Below, one piece after another: positions 40,476 to 49,492 of a DNA stretch of 64,000 bases (position 1 is the stretch's first letter; every line of letters begins with the position of its first letter). This stretch comes from Thalassococcus profundi (GTDB taxonomy: Bacteria; Pseudomonadota; Alphaproteobacteria; Rhodobacterales; Rhodobacteraceae): positions 1 to 64,000 of the forward strand of contig NZ_QPMK01000012.1 of the NCBI RefSeq assembly GCF_003344785.1. Reading direction: 5' to 3'. Position numbers and translations under genes: made by a program. Under the pieces are notes generated by a model, which searched no databases, was not told the DNA's origin, and saw only the letters and a program-made list of their open reading frames with translations.

Positions 40476-41894
40476 TCACACGGAACTCAGGAGGGTGTCG
40501 ATCATCGAGGACAAGCTGCTGAGAACCTGAGAATTCGCGCCGTAGGCTTGTTCGATCTCCAGCAGTTTCTGCAGCTCGGTGTCGATGTTCACGCCCTCGA
40601 CGGCGCTTCGGTTGTCCTCGAACGTCGCCAAACTGACGCTGGCCGAATCGGCACGGGCATCGGCGCTGACCCGGACGTTCTGTTGATGCCCGACCAGGCT
40701 GGCGGCGAAATCGCCCAGGCGCGCGGTCGCGCCCAGCCCCGCGCGCGGGTCGATGCCGCGCGCGTCGTCGAAGACCTTGATGAAGGCGTTGACCTGCGTG
40801 GTCGTGCCCGCCTCGCCCGGCGCGGTGGCGGCCATGCCGTCGCGCAGCCGCCAAAGCGCGCCGCCACTGTCCGGACGCACACGGTCGTTGATGGCCAATC
40901 GGCCCGCCAGCCCGTCGAGCCGGACCGGATCAAAGGCCGCACCCGCATCGGTGAAGAGGCCGGGGTCCCCCGGTGCCAGCGACAGGTCGGCCGCCTCGAA
41001 GCCTTGAATCATGCCCCGGGCCAGTTCATCGAGCTGCAGGCGCATCTGCGGCAGGACCGTCGACAGCATCTCGCTCAGCCCGGCGAGCCGGCCGGAAGAT
41101 ATCCCCCGACCGCCCGGTCGATCCGGCGTCACGTCGTTGCCATCCGCGAAGATCCCGCCGGTCCGGTTGTCGCCGGTCAACCGCACCGCGTCGGCGCCGC
41201 TGACCAGTTCGGTTCCGCCGGTGGTGTGCAGGGTCAGCGACCCGTCCGCTTCCCACCGCGTCTTAAAATCCATCTGCGATCCAAGGGCATCCAGCGTGCG
41301 GCTCATCTGGTCCATCAGCCCGCCTGTGTCGCGGGGGCTGTCGCCCGCCTGGCGTAGCTGCGCGTTCAGCGCCGCCACGTTCGACAGGGCCGTGTTGATC
41401 TCGCCCAGGCTCCTGTCAAAGCTTTCGGCCGCCTGGGCCCTGCTTTGCTCGAGCGTCCGCGACGCGGTGGTCAGGCTGTTCACGAAACCCTCGGCACGGG
41501 CCAGCGCGTCGCCCTGCGCGTTCACGTCGCCAGGGTTGTTCCCCAAAAGGTCCAGCCCGGCCTGGAAATTCGCGAGCCGCGCGGCGGGCGATGCCTCGTC
41601 GCCCGGCTCGCCAAGTGTCAGCAGGTATCCGTTTAGCACATCGGCGGGCACGGCGGCGGCGCCCTGCTCGGCCCGTGCGGTTCGGGTCATCCCCGCCAGC
41701 CGGTCGTTCACCTGCCGCATCACGCGCAGGTCGACCGCATCCCCCTGCCCGGAGCCGGCACTCGTCTGAACGCCGTCGCGCCGGGCATAGCCCGGCGTCT
41801 GGGCGTTGGCGATGTTGCCCGCGACAAGATCGGCCCGCCCCTCGGTGACGCGCAGGCCGCTGCGGGCAATGTTATAGGCCGACGAAATGCTCAT
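40476..41894 (-). CDS. flgK: Hook-associated protein FlgK
   Basis: A 472-aa protein. The N-terminal rod/hook motif is SSAYNIARSGLRVTEGRADL then VAGNIANAQTPGYARRD; the FlgK body contains LNAQLRQAGDSPRDTGGLMD; the C-terminus is EGVNIDTELQKLLEIEQAYG followed by ANSQVLSSLSSMIDTLLSSV. It caps the hook and joins FlgL. Encoded 13 bases after flgE. Confidence 0.95.
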   Translation of the reverse strand: MSISSAYNIARSGLRVTEGRADLVAGNIANAQTPGYARRDGVQTSAGSGQGDAVDLRVMRQVNDRLAGMTRTARAEQGAAAVPADVLNGYLLTLGEPGDEASPAARLANFQAGLDLLGNNPGDVNAQGDALARAEGFVNSLTTASRTLEQSRAQAAESFDRSLGEINTALSNVAALNAQLRQAGDSPRDTGGLMDQMSRTLDALGSQMDFKTRWEADGSLTLHTTGGTELVSGADAVRLTGDNRTGGIFADGNDVTPDRPGGRGISSGRLAGLSEMLSTVLPQMRLQLDELARGMIQGFEAADLSLAPGDPGLFTDAGAAFDPVRLDGLAGRLAINDRVRPDSGGALWRLRDGMAATAPGEAGTTTQVNAFIKVFDDARGIDPRAGLGATARLGDFAASLVGHQQNVRVSADARADSASVSLATFEDNRSAVEGVNIDTELQKLLEIEQAYGANSQVLSSLSSMIDTLLSSV

Positions 41895-41907
41895 TCACCG
41901 TTCCGGG

Positions 41908-43185
41908 TCAGCGCTTGATGCGCAGGGTTTCGTCCAGCATCTCGTCACTGGTCGTGATGATCTTGGCGTTGGAGGCATAGGCGCGCTGGGTCTGGATGAG
42001 GTCGGTCAGTTCCTGCGCGATATCCACGTTGGAATCCTCCAGCGTGTCGCTGATGATGGCGCCTGCGCCGTTGGACAGCGGCGCATTCAGCGTGACCGCG
42101 CCCGAGTCGCGGGTGGCGACATAAGCGTTGCCGTCGATCGACCGCATCTGGTTGGGGTTCGTCACGGTGGCCAGCGGAAGCTGGAAGAGCGCCCGCCGCT
42201 GACCGTTGTCGAACACGCCGTAAAGCACACCGGATTCGGCCATTTCGGCGCGCACGAGGCTCCCGGTCTCCTTGCCGTCATCGGTGAAGGCCGGCGGCGT
42301 GTAGTCGCCGGAAAACTGGGTCATCCCGTCGAAGGAGCCCGGCGCGCCGAGCGAGATGTCCAAAGTCTGCGGCGTGGCGCCGTTGTTGAGCGTCAGGGTG
42401 ACGACACCCGTCGCCGGATCGATGGGCAAAGCCGGCGTGCCGACGGGGGTGTAGCTGGCCGGGCTTCCCGCATCGGGGCCGCTGTCGTTGAAGGCGACCG
42501 CGGCCGACCCGTAGGAGGTGCCGGCATCATCGCTGATCGTAACGGTCCACTGGCTGCTGGCGGCGCCCGGCTGCCAGGACAGGTTCAGGGTCCGCGTACC
42601 GCCCAGCTGATCGACGTAGCGCATGGTCGATTCGAACGGCGCCCCCGGAACGGCCTTGCCGGATTCCTGCGCCGGCACGTTTCCGGACATCCCGATCTGC
42701 GTACTGGGGGTGCCGGCAATCTGGTAGGAGGCGATGTTGACCGTGCTCAGATCCGTGAAACCGGCGCCTGTGATGGCCCCGGTCGCGCCGGAGGCATCGG
42801 CCGGAAAGCCCGCGAGGAAATACCCGGCCGCGTTGCGCAGGTTGCCGTCCTGGTCCGGGGTGAAGGACCCCGACCGCGTGAGGTAGTAGTTGGAGGCCGC
42901 CGGATCGTTCGGCGTCCGCGACACCACGAAGAACCCGTCGCCCTGCACAGCGTAATCGGTGGAGCTGCCGGTGCCCCGCAGCCCACCGTTCGCCGAGACG
43001 TCGGCGCGCGCCTCGGTCAGCACGCCGGCCTGGGTGCTGCCGCTGTTCTGCGTGACATATTCGCTGAACGTCCTGCGATAGCCGACCGTATTGGCGTTGG
43101 CGATGTTGCTCGAGATGTTCTCGACCCGTGAGGAATTGGCTTGCAGGCCACTGACCCCAATCTGGAGGGCGCTGGAAATGCTCAT
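41908..43185 (-). CDS. flgE: Flagellar hook protein FlgE
   Basis: A 425-aa hook subunit. N-terminal signature: SSALQIGVSGLQANSSRVEN and SNIANANTVGYRRTFSEYV. The internal Gly/Thr/Ala-rich domains form the hook shell. The C-terminal end is EDSNVDIAQELTDLIQTQRA followed by YASNAKIITTSDEMLDETL. Polymer length is set by the FliK-like protein encoded at 49493-50743, with FlgD as cap. It opens the flgE-flgK-flgL-flgI-flgJ-flgN operon, with a repeat-bearing promoter region upstream. Confidence 0.96.
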   Translation of the reverse strand: MSISSALQIGVSGLQANSSRVENISSNIANANTVGYRRTFSEYVTQNSGSTQAGVLTEARADVSANGGLRGTGSSTDYAVQGDGFFVVSRTPNDPAASNYYLTRSGSFTPDQDGNLRNAAGYFLAGFPADASGATGAITGAGFTDLSTVNIASYQIAGTPSTQIGMSGNVPAQESGKAVPGAPFESTMRYVDQLGGTRTLNLSWQPGAASSQWTVTISDDAGTSYGSAAVAFNDSGPDAGSPASYTPVGTPALPIDPATGVVTLTLNNGATPQTLDISLGAPGSFDGMTQFSGDYTPPAFTDDGKETGSLVRAEMAESGVLYGVFDNGQRRALFQLPLATVTNPNQMRSIDGNAYVATRDSGAVTLNAPLSNGAGAIISDTLEDSNVDIAQELTDLIQTQRAYASNAKIITTSDEMLDETLRIKR

Positions 43186-43218
43186 GTTTGGTTCCCGTGT
43201 CGCTTGCGGTCTGCTCTT

Positions 43219-43235
43219 AGATTAGACAAGATTAG
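43219..43235. promoter_or_regulatory. Direct repeat upstream of flgE
   Basis: AGATTAG occurs at 43219-43225 and again at 43229-43235, one helical turn (10 bp) apart, about 35-50 bp before the flgE start. Such phased direct repeats often bind a regulator on one face of the DNA. No partner protein can be named. Confidence 0.35.
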
Positions 43236-43286
43236 TTCACCCTCAAAGATGGATATCAAGAATAATTTCAAACAATATCATTTATG

Positions 43287-45071
43287 TCACTCTCTATTCA
43301 TGGAGTCCGTGATCTCCGTCACCGCGTTCAGGACCCGGTCCGCGTTCTCGATGCTCGACCGCATGAGCTTGGTGTCGAGCTCCGTAGGTGTCGTGCGGCT
43401 GTCCTTGAGCGTCACCGCCAGTTCGGACCAGCCGGGCAAATCCGACAGGGAGGGAAAGGCGGTCGCGACGCGGCTGACGGTATCGGTATTGCCAACCTCG
43501 TGGGCGGCACGGATCAGCCGGCTGGCGTCGGAAAAGCCGAACTGGCCCGGATAGCTGTCCCAAAGCTCCAGCAAGGCCTCATGCGCCGGAGCCCACTTGG
43601 CGTTCTCGTACAGCGTTGTGGCGCGGCGACGTTGCAGATCGAAATCCAGCCCGCGTACACGCAGGTCGGCCAATTCATCGGAACGACCTGCCTGGCTGAG
43701 CGCCTCGACCAGCAATCGCTCCACGTCGCCGTCGCCGCCGTGCCGGGCGGACAAGGGGATGAGGACATCGACCGCGGCACCCGCCTGCCCGCCGGCAAGC
43801 AACGCATGGGCCTCGCCCAAAGATAGTTGGAGAAGCATGGCGCGGTCCGGAATGGACTGCCCGAACTCGCCGGACGCTTCCTCGACGTCCCGGAGGGTTC
43901 GGAATTCGCGCGCCGCCAGCGCCGTCATGCCGGTGTCGAGCAAGGTCTGCGGCAGCACCGCCGCCCGTTCGGCAAAACCGTCCAGAAAGCGCCAGCGCAG
44001 GCTGATCACGGCGTGATCTTCGAGGTAGGTGCCAAGCGCGATCTCGCCTGTCGCACCGGCCTCGTAGAAGGCCTCCAGCACGTCCCGCGCCCGGTCGCGC
44101 AGGGCCTCCGCCTCATCGGGGTCCGTGGCTTCGGTCAAGAGCAGGTCCAGCGCCCAGAGCGCCGCCCGGGTATCGCCGTGCTCGACGGAATAATCCGCCA
44201 GATATTGCGCAACCTCCGTCGCGACCTCGTCGCCGCTCCAGGCCCAGCGCGCGGCTTTCAATGTCTCGACAGCCTCCGCCAGGGACAGGGTTTCGGTCCG
44301 CCGCCCCAACAGCACAAGCGCCAGTCGCGCCCGCTGTGCGTGGGCGTCCCGCCCTTCCGCGGCGCGCATATATCCGTCGAATGCCGAGAGAAGATCGCCC
44401 GACAGCTCTGCCGCATGCGCCAGCAGGAACCGATACGCCGGGGAGTCGCGCAACTCGGCATGATCGGCAAAGCGCGTGGCCAGCACCTTGGCTTCGGGCC
44501 ATGCCTCTGCAAACAGCGCCGCTTCGAGCAGATCGGGCAGAATGGCCGCCCTGATCGCCGGAGACAGCGCGTCCAGGGTCTGGATGGCGAAGGGCAGCAG
44601 ACGCGCCGCCTCCGCGTGCCGGTCCAGCCGCGCAAAGGCTGCGGTGCGCAACGCCTGCCCCTGCTCCCATCCGATCGACCGCGACAGGACGGCGCTTAGC
44701 TCATCGCGCTCGGACAACAGGTCGAGGACCATTTGCAAGGTCCGGTGCCGGCGCTGCGCTTCGGGGGACAGGTCCTCCACGGCGATGACCGACAGAAGGC
44801 CGGCGGCCTCGCGGCGCAGCATCTGTGCCAGATGAAGTTCCGCGAGGTCGAGGTAAAGCTGTGCCGCCGCCTCGCTCGGCGGCTCTTCTTCGCCACTCGG
44901 CACGCGCGCGACAAGCCGCGCCATCAGCGCCTGCCGCTCCACCAGCAGATCGCGCTCACCGGCACTGGACAGGTCAAGTGGGGCAAAGACAGCGCTATCC
45001 TGGCCAAAGACCGGCGAGGTCAGAAGCAAGAAGGAGGCAAACGTAATTTGACCCAGACGTATCATTTCCAT
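43287..45071 (-). CDS. 594-aa periplasmic helical-repeat protein of unknown function in the flagellar cluster
   Basis: Not recognised as a standard flagellar part. Residues 1-23 look like a signal peptide (ITFASFLLLTSPVFG before QD). The rest is a long series of amphipathic helix pairs rich in Ala, Leu, Glu and Arg (AAAQLYLDLAELHLAQMLRR, AAFARLDRHAEAARLLPFAI, RLLVEALSQAGRSDELADLR), suggesting a TPR or TPR-like solenoid. There are no Cys pairs or catalytic motifs. It lies between flgE, 101 bp downstream on the same strand, and the divergent flgF operon. A scaffold for periplasmic basal-body or stator parts, such as a MotF/FlgT-like role, is plausible but is inference. Confidence 0.75.
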   Translation of the reverse strand: MEMIRLGQITFASFLLLTSPVFGQDSAVFAPLDLSSAGERDLLVERQALMARLVARVPSGEEEPPSEAAAQLYLDLAELHLAQMLRREAAGLLSVIAVEDLSPEAQRRHRTLQMVLDLLSERDELSAVLSRSIGWEQGQALRTAAFARLDRHAEAARLLPFAIQTLDALSPAIRAAILPDLLEAALFAEAWPEAKVLATRFADHAELRDSPAYRFLLAHAAELSGDLLSAFDGYMRAAEGRDAHAQRARLALVLLGRRTETLSLAEAVETLKAARWAWSGDEVATEVAQYLADYSVEHGDTRAALWALDLLLTEATDPDEAEALRDRARDVLEAFYEAGATGEIALGTYLEDHAVISLRWRFLDGFAERAAVLPQTLLDTGMTALAAREFRTLRDVEEASGEFGQSIPDRAMLLQLSLGEAHALLAGGQAGAAVDVLIPLSARHGGDGDVERLLVEALSQAGRSDELADLRVRGLDFDLQRRRATTLYENAKWAPAHEALLELWDSYPGQFGFSDASRLIRAAHEVGNTDTVSRVATAFPSLSDLPGWSELAVTLKDSRTTPTELDTKLMRSSIENADRVLNAVTEITDSMNRE

Positions 45072-45162
45072 GATTTAATATACTTTATTCTTGCCTCTAT
45101 CCATCAGTTATTTCATAATGTGCATAGGTTGTGCTTTTGCACTTGCGGATTCAAGGCCGGAT

Positions 45163-45906
45163 ATGACGGAGACCACCCATATCGGCATGTCGCTCGCGAC
45201 ATCCCTGCAGCGGCAGCTGGACATGACGGCGAACAACATCGCCAATGCCAGCACCGCCGGGTACAAGGGCGAACACATGGTGTTCGAAAGCCTCGTGCAA
45301 AAGGGCACCCCGGCCGGCGAGGATGCCGCCAATTTCGTCAGCGACACGGGCTCTTACATCGACACCCGCCCTGGGGCGATGTCGCAGACCGGCAATCCGC
45401 TGGACATGGCGCTGAACGGCGACGGCTGGTTCGGTTACCGGATGCCGGACGGCCAGATGTCCTACGGGCGCGACGGCAGCTTCACGCTGGACACCGATGG
45501 CAACCTGACCGTGCTGTCCGGTGCCAGGGTCCTCGACCAGGGCGGCGCGCCCATCGCGCTGCCCACTGAAGGTATCGGCGCGCTCATCGTCTCGGAAGAC
45601 GGCACCATTTCGGCCGAAGGCACGGGTCCGCTGGCGCGGGTCGGCGTGTTCGACATACCCGAGATCCAGAGCTACCGGCGTGTCGGCGGAGGCATGCTCC
45701 TGCCCCCCGACGGCGCAGCCGCTCCCACACCCGCCGCCGCGACACAGGTCCTGCAGGGGGTGCTGGAGTTGAGCAACGTGAACCCCATCCGCGAAATGAC
45801 GCGGATGATCGAGGTGCAGCGGGCCTATGAAAGAACCAACGCGCTGATCGGCAATTCGGACACCCTGCGCCGCGATGCCCTGCGACGGATCGGGCAGGCT
45901 GTCTGA
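45163..45906 (+). CDS. flgF: Flagellar rod protein FlgF
   Basis: A 247-aa proximal rod protein. The N-terminal motif is ATSLQRQLDMTANNIANAST and the C-terminal helix VNPIREMTRMIEVQRAYERT; GDGWFGYRMPDGQMSYGRDG is typical of FlgF/FlgG. The ATG at 45163 is preferred over an earlier frame opening at 45091 because rod homology begins soon after it. First gene of flgF-flgG-flgA-flgH. The pairing with flgG and a shorter insert distinguish it from FlgG. Confidence 0.9.
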   Translation: MTETTHIGMSLATSLQRQLDMTANNIANASTAGYKGEHMVFESLVQKGTPAGEDAANFVSDTGSYIDTRPGAMSQTGNPLDMALNGDGWFGYRMPDGQMSYGRDGSFTLDTDGNLTVLSGARVLDQGGAPIALPTEGIGALIVSEDGTISAEGTGPLARVGVFDIPEIQSYRRVGGGMLLPPDGAAAPTPAAATQVLQGVLELSNVNPIREMTRMIEVQRAYERTNALIGNSDTLRRDALRRIGQAV

Positions 45907-45935
45907 CGGCCCACTGACATGCAAGGATTGAACCC

Positions 45936-46721
45936 ATGAAAGCACTCAGCATCGCCGCCACGGGCATGATGGCCCAGCAAACCAATGTGAACGTGATCTC
46001 GAACAACATCGCGAACGCCAACACCACGGGCTTCAAATCCAGCCGTGCGGCGTTCCAGGACCTGATCTACCAGTCGATGCAGCGCGAAGGCGCGCTGACC
46101 TCCGAGGCCGGAACCGCCCGGCCGGTCGGCATCGACATCGGCCTCGGGGTGCAGACCGCGGGCACCGTGCGGCTGAACACGCAAGGCGGCATGCTGGCGA
46201 CAGAGAACTCTCTGAACGTGGCGATCGACGGGCGCGGGTACTTTTCGGTGCTCATGCCCGACGGCAGCCAGGCCTATACCCGCGACGGGTCGTTCCAGCT
46301 GTCGGCGGAAGGCGAGATTGTCACGATGCAGGGCTACCGCATCGATCCGGGCCTCGTTGTCCCCGAGAACACGACCTCGGTCGACATCAACGAACAGGGC
46401 GTCGTCATGGCCTATGTGGCGAACGACACCGTCCCCGTGGAGCTGGGCCGGTTGACCATGTCCACCTTCATCAACGAACCCGGCATGCGCCCGGTCGGCA
46501 ACAACTTCCTCCTTGCCACCGAAGCTTCCGGCGACGCACAGGTGGTCAACCCGGGCGATCCCGGCGTCGGACTGATCCGGCAGGGCTATCTCGAGGCGTC
46601 CAACGTCAATGTCATCCAGCAGATCACCGACCTGATCTCGGCGCAGCGCGCCTACGAGATGAACTCCAAATCCATCGAGACCGCGGATCAGATGCTGACC
46701 GCGGCCAACCAGATCCGATGA
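45936..46721 (+). CDS. flgG: Flagellar distal rod protein FlgG
   Basis: A 261-aa distal rod protein, the standard length. N-terminus MKALSIAATGMMAQQTNVNV then ISNNIANANTTGFKSSRA; the FlgG-specific LIYQSMQREGALTSEAGTA region follows; C-terminus LEASNVNVIQQITDLISAQR and AYEMNSKSIETADQMLTAAN. It spans the P and L rings. Its stop overlaps the flgA start by ATGA. Confidence 0.97.
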   Translation: MKALSIAATGMMAQQTNVNVISNNIANANTTGFKSSRAAFQDLIYQSMQREGALTSEAGTARPVGIDIGLGVQTAGTVRLNTQGGMLATENSLNVAIDGRGYFSVLMPDGSQAYTRDGSFQLSAEGEIVTMQGYRIDPGLVVPENTTSVDINEQGVVMAYVANDTVPVELGRLTMSTFINEPGMRPVGNNFLLATEASGDAQVVNPGDPGVGLIRQGYLEASNVNVIQQITDLISAQRAYEMNSKSIETADQMLTAANQIR

Positions 46722-47380
46722 TGCGGCGTCTCGGCGTAACGCTTGCCGCCCTGCTGGCCTGGGCGTCCCCCGCGCTTTGCGACAGGCTCGACGTCCTGAT
46801 CGAGGAACGCGCGCGCACGGACTACGGCGACGCGCTGCCGGACACCGGCGTCTTCGACATCACCGTCAAGGACAGCCTGTCGGGGGACGTCGTGACCCTG
46901 GCGGAATTCTGGATGGATCCCCAGACCGGCCGGTTCCTGGCCAACGCCGTGCTGAGCACGGGCGACGTGCAGCGGATCGGCGGGCTCGCGCTCGTGACCG
47001 TGCCGGTGCCGGTGCCGGCCCGGCGGCTCCTGCCCGAAGAGATCGTCACCGAGACGGACCTTGCGGTCGCCTATCTGCCCATGGGGCGGGTGGGCAACTA
47101 TGTCGTCACCGATCCGCAGCAGGTCGTCGGAAAGCAGGTACGTCGGATGCTGTCGTCCGGCCGGCCCATCCAATCGCAATCCATCATCGAGCCGCTGGTC
47201 ATCGACCGCGGCGATCGAGTGGACATCTTCTTCAACGACGGGCTTCTGGCCCTGACCTCTCCGGGCCGCGCGCTCAGCGATGCGCATATGGGTCAGGAAG
47301 TCCGGATCGTGAACCTGGTCAGCAACAAGACGGTGACCGCGGTCGCCACCGGCAACGGAACCGTGGAGGTCCTTCGATGA
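46718..47380 (+). CDS. flgA: P-ring assembly chaperone FlgA
   Basis: A 220-aa periplasmic protein. Residues 1-20 are a signal peptide (LGVTLAALLAWASPALC). Residues 95-215 form the SAF/FlgA domain: RRLLPEEIVTETDLAVAYLP, VGKQVRRMLSSGRPIQSQSI and IEPLVIDRGDRVDIFFNDG. It helps FlgI polymerise. Two adjacent ATG codons could start it; the first overlaps flgG. It shares ATGA with flgH. Confidence 0.93.
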   Translation: MMRRLGVTLAALLAWASPALCDRLDVLIEERARTDYGDALPDTGVFDITVKDSLSGDVVTLAEFWMDPQTGRFLANAVLSTGDVQRIGGLALVTVPVPVPARRLLPEEIVTETDLAVAYLPMGRVGNYVVTDPQQVVGKQVRRMLSSGRPIQSQSIIEPLVIDRGDRVDIFFNDGLLALTSPGRALSDAHMGQEVRIVNLVSNKTVTAVATGNGTVEVLR

Positions 47381-48147
47381 CAGCGCGCCACCGCCGCATC
47401 CCTTTCCTGTTTCTAGGTTCCGTGCTCGCCCTCACCGGCTGTGACGTGTCGCGGACCTTCGACCGCGAGCCCCGGACCTCGGACCTCGTGGTCAACGGCG
47501 GCACCATTCCCGAAGTCGCCCGCGTCCAGGTTCCCATGCCGCCCGTGGTGATGGAGGCGCCGCGCCAGGGCAGCGCCCGTGCGTCGCTGTTTTCGGCCCG
47601 CAACGAACCGCTTTTTGCCGATCAGCGCGCCGATGACATCGGTGACATCCTCACGGTCATCATCTCGATCGACGACCGCGCGCGGCTGAACAACTCGACG
47701 GACCGCCAGCGCGAAGGCGGCGGCTCCATAGGCTTCCCGACCTTCTTCGGCTATGGCTCCAAGATTGCCGCGATCCTGCCCGGCATCAGCCGCGAGGATC
47801 TGCCCACCGGGGATATCGTCGACATTTCCTCGCAGACTGCCGCCAGCGGATCGGGGGCGATCAACCGCAACGAGCAGATCGACCTCAAGGTGGCCGCCCT
47901 GGTGATCGACAAGCTTCCGAACGGCACTCTGGTCGTCGCCGGCCGGCAGGAAATCAAGGTGAACCACGAGCTGCGGGAACTGCGGATGGCCGGCATCGTC
48001 CGCCCGGCGGACATCCGCAACGACAACACGATTTCCTACGAGAAGATCGCCGAGGCCCGTATCGCCTATGGCGGCCGCGGCACCCTGTCCCGCACACAGG
48101 AACGCAGCTACGGCGAAGATGCGATGGACGTGATCCTGCCCTATTAA
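47377..48147 (+). CDS. flgH: Flagellar L-ring lipoprotein FlgH
   Basis: A 256-aa outer-membrane lipoprotein with the lipobox LTGC near residue 20 after a hydrophobic stretch (FLFLGSVLALTGC). Family motifs include SLFSARNEPLFADQRADDIG, DILTVIISIDDRARLNNST, EQIDLKVAALVIDKLPNGTL and VRPADIRNDNTISYEKIAEA. It makes the L ring. The long frame upstream is antisense-free shadow of flgA; the ATG at 47377 within ATGA is the natural start. Confidence 0.97.
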   Translation: MTARHRRIPFLFLGSVLALTGCDVSRTFDREPRTSDLVVNGGTIPEVARVQVPMPPVVMEAPRQGSARASLFSARNEPLFADQRADDIGDILTVIISIDDRARLNNSTDRQREGGGSIGFPTFFGYGSKIAAILPGISREDLPTGDIVDISSQTAASGSGAINRNEQIDLKVAALVIDKLPNGTLVVAGRQEIKVNHELRELRMAGIVRPADIRNDNTISYEKIAEARIAYGGRGTLSRTQERSYGEDAMDVILPY

Positions 48148-48227
48148 TTCCATCAATCGCCACAGCATCGCACGAAGATCGTCGCAATCGACCTGTACTC
48201 AAGCCCGAAGCTTCAGAAAGGTCGGGT

Positions 48228-48794
48228 ATGAACAAGGTCCGCATTGCTGTCTTGGTATTGCCATTGGTGTGCTTGGGTGTCGGTTACGCGTCAGGGGCCG
48301 TGCTGCTGGCGCCCGCCGTGGAAAACGATGTCGTGGCATCGGACGCGACGGATACGGCGCCCAATGCCGCGGAAGACGGCACCGCGCTCGCAGCCGAGAC
48401 CGGGACGGAAACCGCCGGCGCCCATGCCGACGGGGCCATCGAGAAGATGGACGCCCACCAACTCGCCGAGGACCGCACCATCGTCCGCGTGGGCAAGATG
48501 ACCATTCCCGTCGAAAAGACCAACAGCGTCTCGTACGTGGTCGCCGATTTCGCTCTGAAAGTCGAAAGTTTCGAACTGGCGGAGCGCTACAAGCGCGTCG
48601 AGGAGGCGACCCGGATCCGCGACTCGCTTCTGTCGGCCATGAGCCTGGCCGCGGAGAGCAACGTCCTGCGCGGCGTTGCCATCGACAGCGACGCGCTGGC
48701 CGCCCTGATCCGGGATCTGCTCAGCAAGGAACACGCCGGCATCGACGACGTCATGTTCGTATCGCTCTACAAGCAGGACCTGGCACGGCTCTGA
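48228..48794 (+). CDS. Membrane-anchored FliL-like protein of unknown function
   Basis: A 188-aa protein following flgH by 80 bp. Residues 5-28 are a membrane anchor (IAVLVLPLVCLGVGYASGAV), then an Ala/Thr/Asp-rich periplasmic linker to about residue 75, and a C-terminal domain with VSYVVADFALKVESFELAER and TRIRDSLLSAMSLAAESN. The topology, the strand pattern and the paired charged residues resemble FliL, but a bona fide FliL is encoded at 29375-29923, so this is a distant second copy or a different periplasmic part. It ends 12 bp from the convergent flgD. Function unknown. Confidence 0.65.
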   Translation: MNKVRIAVLVLPLVCLGVGYASGAVLLAPAVENDVVASDATDTAPNAAEDGTALAAETGTETAGAHADGAIEKMDAHQLAEDRTIVRVGKMTIPVEKTNSVSYVVADFALKVESFELAERYKRVEEATRIRDSLLSAMSLAAESNVLRGVAIDSDALAALIRDLLSKEHAGIDDVMFVSLYKQDLARL

Positions 48795-48806
48795 TGCCGT
48801 GCCGCG

Positions 48807-49481
48807 TCAGAGGACCGAACGGATCGCCTGCGACAGAACCTTTTCACCGTTGTCCAGCTCGAGCTCGGGGCCCTGTGCGGTAAAGTTCACCCGCTCGACC
48901 GACGCCCTGGTCAGGGTCGTGACCCCGACGGGTTCGCCGCGCTCGTCGCTCGCCAGGATTTCGACCTTGAAGGTATGGGGCGGCACGACCGGCAAACCGT
49001 TCAGATCGCGCCTGTCCCAGGCCACGTCGATGACCTCGCCTTCCGTTGTCGAAGGGCCGTCCAGTTCCCGGACCAGCGTACCGTCCCGCGAATAGATGCG
49101 CACCCGCACGTCGCTCGCCCCGGCCTCGACCTGGTAGCTCAGCGGAAAATCGTCCTCCGTGAGCCGCACCTGGCCGGAGGGGACCAGCACGTCGCGGCCG
49201 ATGAGCTGAAGGTCCGACATGGCGCCGACCGAGGACAGCATCCCGCGGATCGATTCCAGGTTGGCATTGGTCGAGATGCTTTGCTCGACCTGGGTCAGTT
49301 GGGCCAGCTGCGACACGAATTGCGTGGAGTCCACCGGTTTCAGCGGATCCTGGTTCGAGATTTGCGCCGTGAGCAGTTTGAGAAAGCTGTTGTAGTTGTC
49401 CTGCAGTTCGGCAGCGGAATTCGTCGCCGCAGAAGGTTTGTTGGCCGCCGCCGCTCCGCTGGCGATATTCGCGTCGATCAT
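48807..49481 (-). CDS. flgD: Flagellar hook-cap protein FlgD
   Basis: A 224-aa hook scaffold. The conserved N-terminus is YNSFLKLLTAQISNQDPLKP followed by VDSTQFVSQLAQLTQVEQSI; the middle has the FlgD Ig-like domain (FPLSYQVEAGASDVRVRIYS, WDRRDLNGLPV). It caps the growing hook and is removed when FlgK binds. It lies 11 bases after the FliK-like gene, as usual. Confidence 0.95.
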   Translation of the reverse strand: MIDANIASGAAAANKPSAATNSAAELQDNYNSFLKLLTAQISNQDPLKPVDSTQFVSQLAQLTQVEQSISTNANLESIRGMLSSVGAMSDLQLIGRDVLVPSGQVRLTEDDFPLSYQVEAGASDVRVRIYSRDGTLVRELDGPSTTEGEVIDVAWDRRDLNGLPVVPPHTFKVEILASDERGEPVGVTTLTRASVERVNFTAQGPELELDNGEKVLSQAIRSVL

Positions 49482-49492
49482 GGTCTCACCTT

